Below are positions 29,315 to 37,757 of a stretch of DNA of 64,000 bases, in pieces (within the stretch, counting starts at the first letter, position 1; each line of letters opens with the position of its first letter). The stretch lies in contig NZ_LGUE01000001.1 in the NCBI RefSeq assembly GCF_001274775.1, forward strand, positions 1,585,705-1,649,704. Direction: 5' to 3'. Source of the DNA: Rossellomorea marisflavi (GTDB lineage Bacteria > Bacillota > Bacilli > Bacillales > Bacillaceae_B). Below the pieces are notes generated by a model, which searched no databases, was not told where the DNA came from, and saw nothing but the letters and a program-made list of their open reading frames with translations. A program made the translations under genes and the position numbers.

Positions 29315-29992
29315 GTGGGACATGTACCTGGATCGATCAAAGAGATGTTCATGCTGGAAGGTCTACCATATGATGTTTCCAAAGGAAGCTACCTGTTTCT
29401 TGAAGGAAAAGTTCCTAGCCACTTGTTCTTTATCAAGGAAGGGCATATCAAAGTAACGAGGTCCACACCCGGTGGACGTGAACTGGCCCTTCGAATTGTC
29501 GGAGCCGGGGATGTGGTGGGAGAATTGATTTGCGGGGATTCTACCTGTTCGGTCAGTGCCCGGGCGATGGATCGCTGTTCCCTCCTCTCGATTCCTATTA
29601 CCGATTTCGAGGCATCTCTTTTGGACGATCGTGTGAGGAACCGTGATTGGATGAAATGGGTTCAGCTGCAACAGAGGAAAGACCAATCGAGATTCCGGGA
29701 TCTTCTTCTTCATGGAAAGAAGGGCGCCCTATATTCAACCTTGATCCGTTTGACCAATACGTACGGTGAACACCAGGTGGACGGGATCGTCATCGGAATC
29801 TGCCTCACCAATCAGGACCTCGCCGATTTCTGTGGTGCCTCCAGGGAAATGGTGAACCGGATGCTTCACGACCTAAAGGAAGACGGGGTGCTTTCCATCA
29901 ATAAAGGCTTCATCACCATTCATAAACTGGATCGACTGAAAGAAATGATCGATTGCGATCAATGCCCCCTATGCATTTGTCAAATCAACTAG
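29315..29992 (+). CDS. fnr: anaerobic regulator Fnr (Crp/Fnr family)
   Basis: This 225-residue protein has a cyclic-nucleotide-type sensor domain (YLFLEGKVPSHLFFIKEGHI), a winged HTH near LTNQDLADFCGASREMVNRM, and a C-terminal cysteine cluster C214, C217, C220, C222. B. subtilis-type Fnr carries its oxygen-labile iron-sulfur cluster on three C-terminal cysteines plus an aspartate; the RDLLLHGKKGALYSTLIRL stretch, with that Asp, is kept. The start is a GTG with a poorly spaced SD; an in-frame stop lies 7 codons upstream. It probably switches on anaerobic genes. Confidence 0.85.
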   Translation: MGHVPGSIKEMFMLEGLPYDVSKGSYLFLEGKVPSHLFFIKEGHIKVTRSTPGGRELALRIVGAGDVVGELICGDSTCSVSARAMDRCSLLSIPITDFEASLLDDRVRNRDWMKWVQLQQRKDQSRFRDLLLHGKKGALYSTLIRLTNTYGEHQVDGIVIGICLTNQDLADFCGASREMVNRMLHDLKEDGVLSINKGFITIHKLDRLKEMIDCDQCPLCICQIN

Positions 29993-30022
29993 AAAAGGGC
30001 CTGCAATGTGCAGGCCCTTTTC
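29992..30022 (+). terminator. bidirectional terminator between fnr and yitW
   Basis: A 14-bp perfect stem (29992-30005 with 30009-30022) with a 3-base loop lies between convergent genes. Confidence 0.85.
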
Positions 30023-30033
30023 TTATGGAACGA

Positions 30034-30342
30034 TTAGCGGATCCCTAATGCAATCTTGGCATAGCGTGACATATTGTCCTTGCTCCAAGGCGGATTCCAT
30101 ACGATGTCGACTTCAGTATCTTTTACTTCAGGGATATCACGAAGCGCTGTTTTCACCTGATCCACGATGGTCCCGGCGAGGGGACATCCCATGGAAGTCA
30201 GCGTCATCGTAACGGTGGCCGTTCCTTCTTCATTCAATTCCACGTCGTATACCAATCCCAGATTCACGATGTCTATTCCGAGTTCAGGGTCCACCACTTG
30301 TTCAAGGGCGCCCATCATATTATCTTTCAGATCTTGATCCAC
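30034..30342 (-). CDS. yitW: MIP18/DUF59-family Fe-S assembly protein (YitW)
   Basis: This 102-residue protein has one DUF59 domain: VDPELGIDIVNLGLVYDVEL, the conserved TSMGCPLAG cysteine loop, and the closing VWNPPWSKDNMS. Family members (SufT, PaaD-like) help insert or mature iron-sulfur clusters. It is cytoplasmic and keeps its B. subtilis position near yitV-yitU. It is transcribed in the same direction as yitV, 66 bases apart, so co-transcription is possible. Confidence 0.85.
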   Translation of the reverse strand: MDQDLKDNMMGALEQVVDPELGIDIVNLGLVYDVELNEEGTATVTMTLTSMGCPLAGTIVDQVKTALRDIPEVKDTEVDIVWNPPWSKDNMSRYAKIALGIR

Positions 30343-30408
30343 ACGATCACTCCTATCTGTCCGTATTCTTAACCCATCTTAACAAATTCTGTCCCATATG
30401 ACAAAAGG

Positions 30409-31182
30409 TTACGCCATCAGATGGTCGACGAACCAGTCCACGAGCTTCAAGACACCGTCTCGGCTTACTTTGTGATCGGCTTTCTGATCTTCAAGGAAGA
30501 CCAGTTGATCCTCGCGCCCTTCATAGAAAGGAAGAAGTTCCGTATACGCTTCGTATGTAAGCTGGAACGGGACGACTTTATCATTTTTACCATGCCAGAA
30601 CATCAGGGGACGTCCGTTCAGCTTTTCCGGTTGCAGACTGAGATCGAACCGTGAGAGCTCGGACAAGATTTCTTCGACCTGCCCCTCTGTGAAAGGATTC
30701 TCATAGCCCATTTTTTCAAGCTGGCCAAGCTGAGCCTTTGCTAGCTTCACATAGGATGGGTTTCCCATGAGGGATACCGCACTGTTGATCCATTCATATT
30801 GAGTCAGGGCACCAAGGGTCACGATTCCGCCCATGCTCGTTCCGGCAAGACCGATTCTCTCCTCGTCGATCAGGCCATCCCGGGCGAAAGTCTCCTTGAG
30901 GATTTCCAACTCCTTGATGGTATGGATGACGATGTTCCAGAATCGTTTGCCCAGCTCATATTCGGTCTTACCTGTCCCCCGCTCCCCGTGTTCAAGACAA
31001 TCGGGCAGGATCACCCTGAAGCCTTTCTCGGCTAAATAATAGGCATAGTGCAGATTATGCTCCTTCGCACTCGTGAATCCGTGGACGAAAAAACACGTCG
31101 GCAGCGCTTCATTGCGGTATTCTTCTTTCACCAGATGAAGAAAGGGGATTTCTTCAATGGTATTATTCTCTACGTTGATCAC
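30409..31182 (-). CDS. yitV: alpha/beta hydrolase, esterase YitV
   Basis: This is a 257-residue cytoplasmic alpha/beta hydrolase. The oxyanion region is FFVHGFTSAKEHNL, the nucleophile serine lies in GTSMGG, and the Asp/His partners fit FWHGKNDKVVP and ADHKVSRDGV. The start codon is GTG with GGAAGGAG 9 bases before. It diverges from yitU; both promoters must lie in 31183-31339. Natural substrate unknown. Confidence 0.83.
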   Translation of the reverse strand: MINVENNTIEEIPFLHLVKEEYRNEALPTCFFVHGFTSAKEHNLHYAYYLAEKGFRVILPDCLEHGERGTGKTEYELGKRFWNIVIHTIKELEILKETFARDGLIDEERIGLAGTSMGGIVTLGALTQYEWINSAVSLMGNPSYVKLAKAQLGQLEKMGYENPFTEGQVEEILSELSRFDLSLQPEKLNGRPLMFWHGKNDKVVPFQLTYEAYTELLPFYEGREDQLVFLEDQKADHKVSRDGVLKLVDWFVDHLMA

Positions 31183-31339
31183 GATCGTCCGCTCCTTCCA
31201 GGTATAGCTTCCTTCCTATGATATCCTAGTGGAAGAAGCATGTATATTATTTGGCCTTCACCTCCACGTTCAGTGGACAAGCGTGCGGCCTTATGCGTAC
31301 ACTACAACTAGAGAACATATAAATGGGGGATTAGTGAAC

Positions 31340-32149
31340 ATGAAAGATAAACATCTTATCGTCCTTGACCTGGACGGAACCTTGCTTACAGATGAAAAGA
31401 AAATATCCGTGCGCACGTTGGAGACCCTCACTAAAGCCAGGAAAAATGGGCATGAGGTCATGATCGCAACAGGCAGACCATTCCGTGCGAGTGAACTTTA
31501 CTATAAGCAGATGGGGCTCAATACGCCGATCGTCAACTTCAACGGAGCATTCGTCCATCACCCGGGTGACCCTTCCTGGGGAGTCCATCATGAACCGATG
31601 GACCTTGAGACAGCCAAACAGATCATTGATGCCTGTCACGGTTTTAAATTCCAGAATATCGTGGCGGAAGTGAAGGATGATGTGTACCTTCACTATCATG
31701 ATGAAAAGATCATCGATGTATTCATGATGGGGAATCCGTCCATCTCTACCGGAGATATACGCCAAGTATTGAAAGATCACCCCACTTCCATGCTGATCCA
31801 TGCTGATGAACACGATGTTCCGGAGATCCGTTCCCACCTCGATGACGTCCATGCAGAACTGATCGATCATCGCCGCTGGGCTGCTCCTTGGCACATCATC
31901 GAAATCGTCAAAACTGGCCTGAATAAAGCCGTCGGCATCGAAAAAGTGGCCGCGAGCCTTCAAATTCCACAGGACCGCATCATTGCCTTCGGTGACGAGG
32001 ATAATGATCTTGAAATGATCCAATACGCCGGAACGGGCGTAGCCATGGGGAACGCCATCGATCCACTTAAAGATCTTGCCAATCATATCACGGAAAGTAA
32101 TGAAGACGACGGGATCGGCAGATTCCTTCAAAGGCATCTTGAATTGTAA
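31340..32149 (+). CDS. yitU: HAD-superfamily (Cof-type) phosphatase YitU
   Basis: This 269-residue HAD hydrolase has catalytic LDLDGTLLT near residue 10, then ATGRP, a C2 cap domain in the middle, the late lysine in TGLNKAVGIE, and FGDEDNDLEMI near residue 220. B. subtilis YitU acts on FMN precursors and other sugar phosphates; this one is assigned by family and position. The ATG at 31340 is used; 37 upstream in-frame codons are rejected. A GC hairpin without a T-run lies at 32211-32231. Confidence 0.85.
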   Translation: MKDKHLIVLDLDGTLLTDEKKISVRTLETLTKARKNGHEVMIATGRPFRASELYYKQMGLNTPIVNFNGAFVHHPGDPSWGVHHEPMDLETAKQIIDACHGFKFQNIVAEVKDDVYLHYHDEKIIDVFMMGNPSISTGDIRQVLKDHPTSMLIHADEHDVPEIRSHLDDVHAELIDHRRWAAPWHIIEIVKTGLNKAVGIEKVAASLQIPQDRIIAFGDEDNDLEMIQYAGTGVAMGNAIDPLKDLANHITESNEDDGIGRFLQRHLEL

Positions 32150-32254
32150 TGTTTGCAATGGAGGGTAATACTTGCTAACGTATTTCAATGGATTTCAGCC
32201 ATACTAATCAGGAGCGTCTAAGTGGCGCTCCAACTTCGATAAGGGGTGGTTAGG

Positions 32255-32398
32255 ATGGGAAGGAACAAGTCCAAGCGTTTTGTACAGCAAGGAAAAAATG
32301 CGGTCTCGAAACATGATGAACGCATTCCATACCATTTGACTTATGCCGAGGCAGAAGCAAGGAAGCTTTCCAATACTCCTTACGACGGAGGTCTGTAA
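32255..32398 (+). CDS. small basic protein, unrecognised
   Basis: This 47-residue protein begins MGRNKSKRFVQQGKNAVSKH. It is hydrophilic, basic at the N-terminus and acidic near YAEAEARKLS. It has a GGGGTGG SD, and its stop is one base before the ATG of the next small gene, so they form a coupled pair. It resembles in style the short spore-associated or hypothetical proteins of bacilli, but I cannot assign a family. Confidence 0.6.
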   Translation: MGRNKSKRFVQQGKNAVSKHDERIPYHLTYAEAEARKLSNTPYDGGL

Positions 32399-32399
32399 A

Positions 32400-32579
32400 A
32401 TGGCAAATCCACTTTTCCGACAGGCCCGGACCGCAGTAGAGGAAGCCTGTGGCTCACAATCGGATCCACAGGCGATACAGAAAGCGAAAAATGCCCTTTC
32501 CTCTGCATTTGCCAACTCGAATAACGAGGAAAGAAAGCAGCTTCACTCCATGCAGGATGAGTTGAACCGCCTATCGTAA
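32400..32579 (+). CDS. DUF3813 family small protein
   Basis: This 59-residue helical protein is MANPLFRQARTAVEEACGSQ onward, with AIQKAKNALSSAFANSNNEER and QLHSMQDELNRL, matching the DUF3813 pattern seen near yitT-yitU in bacilli. Its ATG directly follows the stop of the 47-residue gene. The 19 upstream in-frame codons are rejected because they overlap that gene. A terminator follows. Function unknown. Confidence 0.7.
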   Translation: MANPLFRQARTAVEEACGSQSDPQAIQKAKNALSSAFANSNNEERKQLHSMQDELNRLS

Positions 32580-32588
32580 GAACATGCA

Positions 32589-32617
32589 AAAGGGCAGCCG
32601 ATAAAACGGCTGCCCTT
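32589..32617 (+). terminator. bidirectional terminator between DUF3813 gene and yitT
   Basis: A 12-bp perfect stem (32589-32600 with 32606-32617 approximately) with a short AT loop has A and T runs at its sides, between convergent genes. Confidence 0.83.
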
Positions 32618-32620
32618 TGT

Positions 32621-33475
32621 TTAGTCTTTCCTGAAAAATCCGAATACACCTGTCGTTTGGACAATATTCGTAAAAGCCTGGGGATCGACTTCCTTGATGG
32701 TGTGCTCCAGTTCATACAGTTCATATCTGGAGATGACGATGATGAGCATTTCTTTATCTTCCCCTGAGAAAGCCCCTTTGGCCGGCACCGTCGTAATTCC
32801 TCTCACCAGCTTCGCATGGATGGCATCTTTCAGTTCCTGCGTCCTTTTCGTGATGATCATGGCGGTAAGCTTTTCATGCCGCGTATGGATGGCGTCGATG
32901 ACCCTGGTCGTCACATAAAGCGTCACCAGCGTGTAAAGGGATTTTTCCCACCCATACAGGAAGCCCGCTGAAATGATGATGATTGAATTCATGATGAAAA
33001 AATAGGTTCCGACCGGTCGGTCCTTCAACCTGGAAAGGATCATGGCGATGATATCCATCCCTCCCGTCGACGCACCGTACTTAAGGGTAAGACCGACTCC
33101 GACTGCAGCAATGACACCGCCAAATACAGCGTTGAGGAGGATATCGGGTGAAAGCTCCACCACAGGGATGACTTCAAGGAAGAATGAAGTCAGGAAAACC
33201 GAGACGAAGCTGTAGATCGTAAATGACCGACCGACCTTCATCCATCCCAAGATGGTGACGGGTATGTTCAGTATGAATAATAAGATACCTGTAGATAGGT
33301 GGAACGGAGTGAATTCTTTCAGGAGGCTGGATAATAATTGAGCCATACCCGTGAATCCACTTGCATATACATTAGCAGGAATCAGGAAGAAGTTCATGGC
33401 AACAGCCCCAAGGACCGCTCCCACCAATACAACAAGAAACTTCTTCGCTTCCAGGGTAACGTGCATTTTTTTCAT
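32621..33475 (-). CDS. yitT: YitT family membrane protein
   Basis: This 284-residue protein has about five transmembrane helices in the first 190 residues (LVVLVGAVLGAVAMNFFLIP; GASTGGMDIIAMIL) and then a soluble DUF2179 domain (YTLVTLYVTTRVIDAIHT; EMLIIVISRYELYELE). The SD AAAGGAG is 8 bases from the ATG. Converges on the small genes and diverges from degV. The family is widespread in Firmicutes and its transport role is unproven. Confidence 0.85.
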   Translation of the reverse strand: MKKMHVTLEAKKFLVVLVGAVLGAVAMNFFLIPANVYASGFTGMAQLLSSLLKEFTPFHLSTGILLFILNIPVTILGWMKVGRSFTIYSFVSVFLTSFFLEVIPVVELSPDILLNAVFGGVIAAVGVGLTLKYGASTGGMDIIAMILSRLKDRPVGTYFFIMNSIIIISAGFLYGWEKSLYTLVTLYVTTRVIDAIHTRHEKLTAMIITKRTQELKDAIHAKLVRGITTVPAKGAFSGEDKEMLIIVISRYELYELEHTIKEVDPQAFTNIVQTTGVFGFFRKD

Positions 33476-33641
33476 GAATCGAACTCCTTTGGCAAGTGTT
33501 GTTGTTCCTTATGTTCCACACTATATCACAGCTAAACCCCTTGTACATGATCCTTATGTACAAGAATTTGAATAACTATCGATTGTACTTTTACTGAAAA
33601 ATAGCTAGACTAAACCTATATAACGAAAAAAGGTGATAGAT

Positions 33642-34490
33642 ATGAACGTTAAACTTTTTGCTGATAGTGCCAGCGACCTGCCGGTAACTTTCTTCGACCA
33701 ACCCAACATAGAACTGCTTCCCCTGCAGGTACATATCGACGGACATGATTACGAGGATCTTGTCACGATCCAGCCAAAGGAAGTTTTTGATAAAATCCGC
33801 GAAGGTCATGTTCCGAAGACCTCCCAGGTTTCGCCCGATGTGTTCCTGAGGTCCTTCACGGAGCTTGCCAAGTCCGGTGATCCAGGTGTCTACATCGCCT
33901 TCTCCTCCCAACTTTCAGGGACCTATCAGACAGCGGTGATGATCAAGGATCAAGTGAAGGAGGAGTATCCCGATCTTGATTTGACCATCATCGATTCCCG
34001 TAGTGCCTCCCTCGGGTACGGACTATCGGTGATCAAAGCCGCAGAGGTGCTCCACGCTGGCGGTACCAAGGATGAAATCGTGGAAACGGCACGCTACCAT
34101 GTGGAACATATGGAGCATCTGTTCACCGTCGAAGACCTGGAATATCTCGCCAAGGGCGGCCGCGTCTCCAAAGCATCTGCATTTCTCGGAGGGTTGTTGA
34201 ACATCAAGCCCCTTCTTCATGTGGAAGACGGGAAACTTGTGCCACTGGAAAAACATCGCGGGAAGAAGAAGCTCCTCAAGCGCATTCTCGATCTGATGGA
34301 AGAACGCGGAAACAACCTTTCCCAACAGACGATCGGCATTTCCCATGGAGATGATGAAGAGCTTGCACTCGAGATGAAGGCGATGATCGAAGAGCGTTTC
34401 TCCCCTAAAGATGTTACCATCAATATTATTGGATGCGCTGTAGGTTCTCATACAGGCACCGGCACCCTCGCCATCTATTTCTTGAACTGA
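33642..34490 (+). CDS. yitS: DegV family fatty-acid-binding protein (YitS)
   Basis: This 282-residue DegV protein has the N-terminal motif ADSASDLP, the acyl-binding TSQVSPDVF segment and IAFSSQLSGTYQ, then EDLEYLAKGGRVS. DegV/FakB proteins hold a fatty acid for phosphorylation by the FakA kinase. The frame opens at a GTG at 33633 inside the SD (AAAAAGGTGA), so the ATG at 33642 is used. It is in the yitS position beside yitT; which fatty acid it binds is unknown. Confidence 0.85.
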   Translation: MNVKLFADSASDLPVTFFDQPNIELLPLQVHIDGHDYEDLVTIQPKEVFDKIREGHVPKTSQVSPDVFLRSFTELAKSGDPGVYIAFSSQLSGTYQTAVMIKDQVKEEYPDLDLTIIDSRSASLGYGLSVIKAAEVLHAGGTKDEIVETARYHVEHMEHLFTVEDLEYLAKGGRVSKASAFLGGLLNIKPLLHVEDGKLVPLEKHRGKKKLLKRILDLMEERGNNLSQQTIGISHGDDEELALEMKAMIEERFSPKDVTINIIGCAVGSHTGTGTLAIYFLN

Positions 34491-34545
34491 TCAAAGACAT
34501 ATTCCTCCCCGTCCTGCCCATACTAAGGGAAAAGGAGGGTCTATC

Positions 34546-34677
34546 ATGTCACATACATCAGACAATGAGAAGAAAGCCAGGGACAATAACGCCCTGCTTC
34601 AGAAAAAGAACAAGCTGAAAGAAAAGAATAGAGAATCGGGTAAACATCAATTCTCAAAAAAAACGGATCATCTTTGA
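34546..34677 (+). CDS. DUF3941 family small protein
   Basis: This 43-residue, highly charged protein is MSHTSDNEKKARDNNALLQK onward, ending SKKTDHL, the DUF3941 pattern. AAGGAGGG precedes the ATG. Lysine, asparagine and glutamate dominate and no hydrophobic core is visible, so it is probably disordered. A terminator follows. Function unknown. Confidence 0.7.
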   Translation: MSHTSDNEKKARDNNALLQKKNKLKEKNRESGKHQFSKKTDHL

Positions 34678-34683
34678 CCGGCT

Positions 34684-34711
34684 GCCGCCTTTTCCTATGG
34701 CGGCTTTTTTG
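34684..34711 (+). terminator. terminator of DUF3941 gene
   Basis: GCCGCC pairs with GGCGGC across a 9-base loop, followed by TTTTTT. Confidence 0.8.
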
Positions 34712-34824
34712 TTGCCGATAACCCAAGAAATCAATTCCATAAGGGGAATATCCTGTACTTTATACCTCTCCAGGTGGTATTTTAATAAGAGAAAAGAATC
34801 ATGCACATTCGGAGGGATATACAT

Positions 34825-35316
34825 ATGGCAAAAGAGAATTCATTTGATATCGTTTCACAGGTTGATATGTCTGAAGTTAGCAACGCGATTCAAATTGCAC
34901 TGAAGGAAGTTAAGACCCGCTATGATTTCAAAGGGAGCAAAAGCGATATCTCACTTGATGGTGAAGAGCTCGTCCTGATTTCGGATGATGAGTTCAAGAT
35001 GAACCAACTGAAGGATGTCCTTCTTGGAAAGCTGATCAAGCGCAATGTGCCTGTCAAGAATCTGGACTATAGTAAGCTTGAAGGAGCTTCAGGCGGTACC
35101 GTGCGCCAACGCGCCAAGCTTGTACAGGGAATCGATAAAGAAAATGCGAAAAAAATCAATCTCCTGATCAAACAGTCGGGTGTGAAAGTCAAAAGCCAGG
35201 TACAGGACGACCAGGTCCGGGTTACGGGAAAAAGCAAAGATGATCTTCAACAAATCATGGCAGCTGTCAGGGGAGCCGACCTCTCCATCGACGTCCAGTT
35301 TGTGAACTTCCGCTGA
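34825..35316 (+). CDS. yitK: YajQ family nucleotide-binding protein
   Basis: This 163-residue UPF0234/YajQ protein has two ferredoxin-like halves: [17 protein letters not shown], then [15 protein letters not shown], and later [17 protein letters not shown]. Some YajQ members bind cyclic di-GMP or RNA; that is not shown here. GGAGGG precedes the ATG at 34825. It matches B. subtilis YitK in family and in lying near the yit group. A strong terminator follows. Confidence 0.88.
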   Translation: MAKENSFDIVSQVDMSEVSNAIQIALKEVKTRYDFKGSKSDISLDGEELVLISDDEFKMNQLKDVLLGKLIKRNVPVKNLDYSKLEGASGGTVRQRAKLVQGIDKENAKKINLLIKQSGVKVKSQVQDDQVRVTGKSKDDLQQIMAAVRGADLSIDVQFVNFR

Positions 35317-35336
35317 TCCTTCTGTTTCTTCTATCT

Positions 35337-35372
35337 GTCCGATGGGTATCATAAACCCATCGGACTTTTTAT
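35337..35372 (+). terminator. terminator of yajQ-type gene
   Basis: An 11-bp perfect stem (35337-35347 with 35355-35365) and a 7-base loop are followed by TTTTTATTTTT, just before the SD of the next gene. Confidence 0.88.
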
Positions 35373-35388
35373 TTTTAGGAGGCAGAAC

Positions 35389-36735
35389 ATGACTAAAAAA
35401 GTGATCATCATCGGAGCGGTCGGTGGCGGGGCCACCACGGCATCCCAGCTCAGGAAGCTTGATGAAACAATGGAAATCATCGTCCTTGAAAGAACCGATC
35501 ACCTCTCATACGGCGCCTGCGGGATGCCCTATTATCTCGGGGATGTGATCAAGGATCGTGAAAGCCTGTTCGCCGCCACTCCTGAATCCCTTCAAACAAA
35601 AAAAGGGCTGGACGTCAGGATGAAGCATGAGGCATTAACGATCGACAGGGAACAAAAGACCTTACATATTCGCAACCATACCACCAATGAGGATTATGAA
35701 GAGACTTATGACGTACTGGTTCTTGCCACCGGCGCCTCCTCGATCCTCCCAGATATTCCGGGACTGGAGCAGATTCCCGCCTTCCATCTGCGGACCGTCG
35801 CAGACATGGACCGGATGAAGCAGCACCTTGTAACAGAAAAGCCCACATCCTGTGCCATCATAGGCGGAGGCTACATCGGGGTGGAGATGGCGGAAAACCT
35901 TTCGGAACTCGGCATGAGTGTATCGGTAGTGGAGCGCTCTTCGCAGCTCATCCATATCATTGACCCTGAAGCGGCCGAAATCGTTCAGCACCACCTCAAA
36001 GAAAATGGAATCAATGTTTATCTTGAAGATGGGCTACACGAAGTGACGGGCCAAGATCAACTTAAGCTCGACAGCGGAAAGATGGTCCAAGCTGATTGCC
36101 TGCTTCTTGCCGTGGGAATCAAACCGAACAATAAACTCGCAGAACAGGCGGGACTTTCTCTTGGGGAATCGGGAGGCGTGAAGGCGAATGAGTTCATGCA
36201 AACCGACGACCCTTCCATCTACTGTGTCGGGGACGCCGTCGAGTCCATCGATTTCATCGATCACGCCCCTAAGCAGGTGCCCCTCGCATGGCCTGCCCAT
36301 CGACAGGCTTATGTCATCGCGAGACATATCACAGGGGATCCCGTGCCATTCCACGGGATGCTCGGAACGGCCATCGCGAAAGTATTTGATCTCCACGTCG
36401 CTTCCACAGGTCTCGGCGAAAAGGAATTGACCAAGAAGGGCTATCGATTCAAGACCATTGTCCACAAAGGGAAATCCCATGCCGCCTACTACCCTGGGGC
36501 GAAGGATGTATACGTACGAGTCCACTTCGATCCCTCCAGCGGGAAGATCTATGGAGGGAGCGTCATCGGCGAAGAAAAAGTCGATAAACAAATCGACATC
36601 CTTGCTACCGCCATTTATGGGGGGATAACGATCACTGGACTTCAGGAAATCGAAACGTGCTATGCCCCACCATTCTCTTCTCCAAAAGGACTGTTGAACA
36701 TGGTCGGATACAAGGCTGAAGCCGAAATGGATTGA
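35389..36735 (+). CDS. cdr: CoA-disulfide reductase
   Basis: This 448-residue flavoprotein reduces CoA disulfide with NAD(P)H. The FAD site is IIIGAVGGGATTAS, the single redox cysteine is C44 in SYGACGMPYYLG, and the NAD(P)H site is IIGGGYIGVEMAENL. The dimerisation domain follows from about residue 330. There is no C-terminal rhodanese domain, so it is the short single-module type known from Staphylococcus aureus. Its SD (AGGAGG) is directly after a terminator. CoA is a main low-mass thiol in bacilli along with bacillithiol. Confidence 0.87.
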   Translation: MTKKVIIIGAVGGGATTASQLRKLDETMEIIVLERTDHLSYGACGMPYYLGDVIKDRESLFAATPESLQTKKGLDVRMKHEALTIDREQKTLHIRNHTTNEDYEETYDVLVLATGASSILPDIPGLEQIPAFHLRTVADMDRMKQHLVTEKPTSCAIIGGGYIGVEMAENLSELGMSVSVVERSSQLIHIIDPEAAEIVQHHLKENGINVYLEDGLHEVTGQDQLKLDSGKMVQADCLLLAVGIKPNNKLAEQAGLSLGESGGVKANEFMQTDDPSIYCVGDAVESIDFIDHAPKQVPLAWPAHRQAYVIARHITGDPVPFHGMLGTAIAKVFDLHVASTGLGEKELTKKGYRFKTIVHKGKSHAAYYPGAKDVYVRVHFDPSSGKIYGGSVIGEEKVDKQIDILATAIYGGITITGLQEIETCYAPPFSSPKGLLNMVGYKAEAEMD

Positions 36736-36771
36736 CCGGAGTCTTAATGATCGAAAATCTGCAAAGATGAC

Positions 36772-36796
36772 GTTATCATTTCCAAACGTTGGGTAA
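36772..36796 (+). promoter_or_regulatory. possible SigB-type promoter
   Basis: GTTATC, 13 bases, then GGGTAA. The -10 fits the SigB GGGWAW pattern well, the -35 only partly (GTTTAA). It precedes an SDR gene of a type that is stress-induced in B. subtilis. Confidence 0.35.
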
Positions 36797-36839
36797 ACAC
36801 TATTCCATATGATGAACTACTAAAAAAGGAGTGTTTGCA

Positions 36840-37703
36840 TTGACCGAACAAAATAAACAGCAATTCCCCCCTCAGCACCAGGATCACCAGCCCGGTACAA
36901 TCGATGAAATGAACCCCCAGCCGATCCATACCGATCAAAATTACAAAGGCAGCGGCAAACTGGACGGGAAAGTAGCCCTAATCACGGGAGGAGACAGCGG
37001 AATCGGACGTTCTGTTGCGTGGTATTTCGCCCGTGAAGGAGCAGATGTGGTCATTTCCTATCTCGATGAACATGAAGACGCACAAAAAACGAAAGAGCTC
37101 GTTGAAGCGGAAGGTGTCAACTGTGAGCTCCTCCCGGGTGACATCGGGGATTCCCATTTCTGCAATGAGCTTGTGGAAAAGACGATCTCCCGATTCGGCA
37201 AACTGGACGTTCTCGTGAACAATGCTGCTGAACAGCATCCGCAAGCGGGTCTTGAAGAGATCGATGATGAGCAGCTGGAGCGCACGTTCAGGACCAATAT
37301 CTTTTCCATGTTCTATGTGACCCGGGCTGCCCTTCCCCACTTGAAGGAAGGGGCTTCCATCATCAATACGGCATCCATCACTGCGTATAAAGGCAGTAAA
37401 GACCTGATTGATTATTCGGCCACCAAGGGGGCCATCGTCAGTTTCACCCGCTCCCTTGCCGACAATATCGCTTCCAAGGGCATCAGGGTGAATGGAGTGG
37501 CTCCGGGACCGATCTGGACGCCGCTTATCCCTTCCACCTTCACCTCGGAGAAGGTTTCACAGTTCGGAGGCAATACACCGATGGCTAGAGCGGGACAACC
37601 ATTCGAGCTTGCACCTGCATATGTATACCTCGCGAGTACAGACTCCACATACGTTTCGGGTCAGATGATCCATGTCAATGGCGGCATGATCGTGAACGGG
37701 TGA
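36840..37703 (+). CDS. short-chain dehydrogenase, general-stress type
   Basis: This 287-residue SDR oxidoreductase has an N-terminal polar arm (residues 1-40, Gln and Pro rich) typical of YdaD/YhdF-like stress proteins. The cofactor site is TGGDSGIGR, followed by NNAAEQHP and the catalytic YSATKGA (Tyr and Lys), ending SGQMIHVNGGM. The frame opens at GTG 36831 overlapping the SD; the TTG at 36840-36842, 8 bases from GGAG, is used. It may be under SigB. Substrate unknown. Confidence 0.83.
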   Translation: MTEQNKQQFPPQHQDHQPGTIDEMNPQPIHTDQNYKGSGKLDGKVALITGGDSGIGRSVAWYFAREGADVVISYLDEHEDAQKTKELVEAEGVNCELLPGDIGDSHFCNELVEKTISRFGKLDVLVNNAAEQHPQAGLEEIDDEQLERTFRTNIFSMFYVTRAALPHLKEGASIINTASITAYKGSKDLIDYSATKGAIVSFTRSLADNIASKGIRVNGVAPGPIWTPLIPSTFTSEKVSQFGGNTPMARAGQPFELAPAYVYLASTDSTYVSGQMIHVNGGMIVNG

Positions 37704-37713
37704 GGCAACCAAC

Positions 37714-37747
37714 GCCAAAAGGCATTCCGATTGGAATGCCTTTTGGC
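37714..37747 (+). terminator. bidirectional terminator between SDR gene and malR
   Basis: A 15-bp perfect stem (37714-37728 with 37733-37747) with a 4-base loop lies between convergent genes. Confidence 0.8.
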
Positions 37748-37757
37748 TTGCCTATCT

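Noticed and set aside
31331..32188. Long open frame (285 codons) on the minus strand
   Set aside because: It is antisense to yitU, whose HAD motifs are clear on the plus strand; the minus frame has no recognisable domain and no SD.
36034..36591. 185-codon minus-strand frame
   Set aside because: Antisense shadow of the CoA-disulfide reductase gene.
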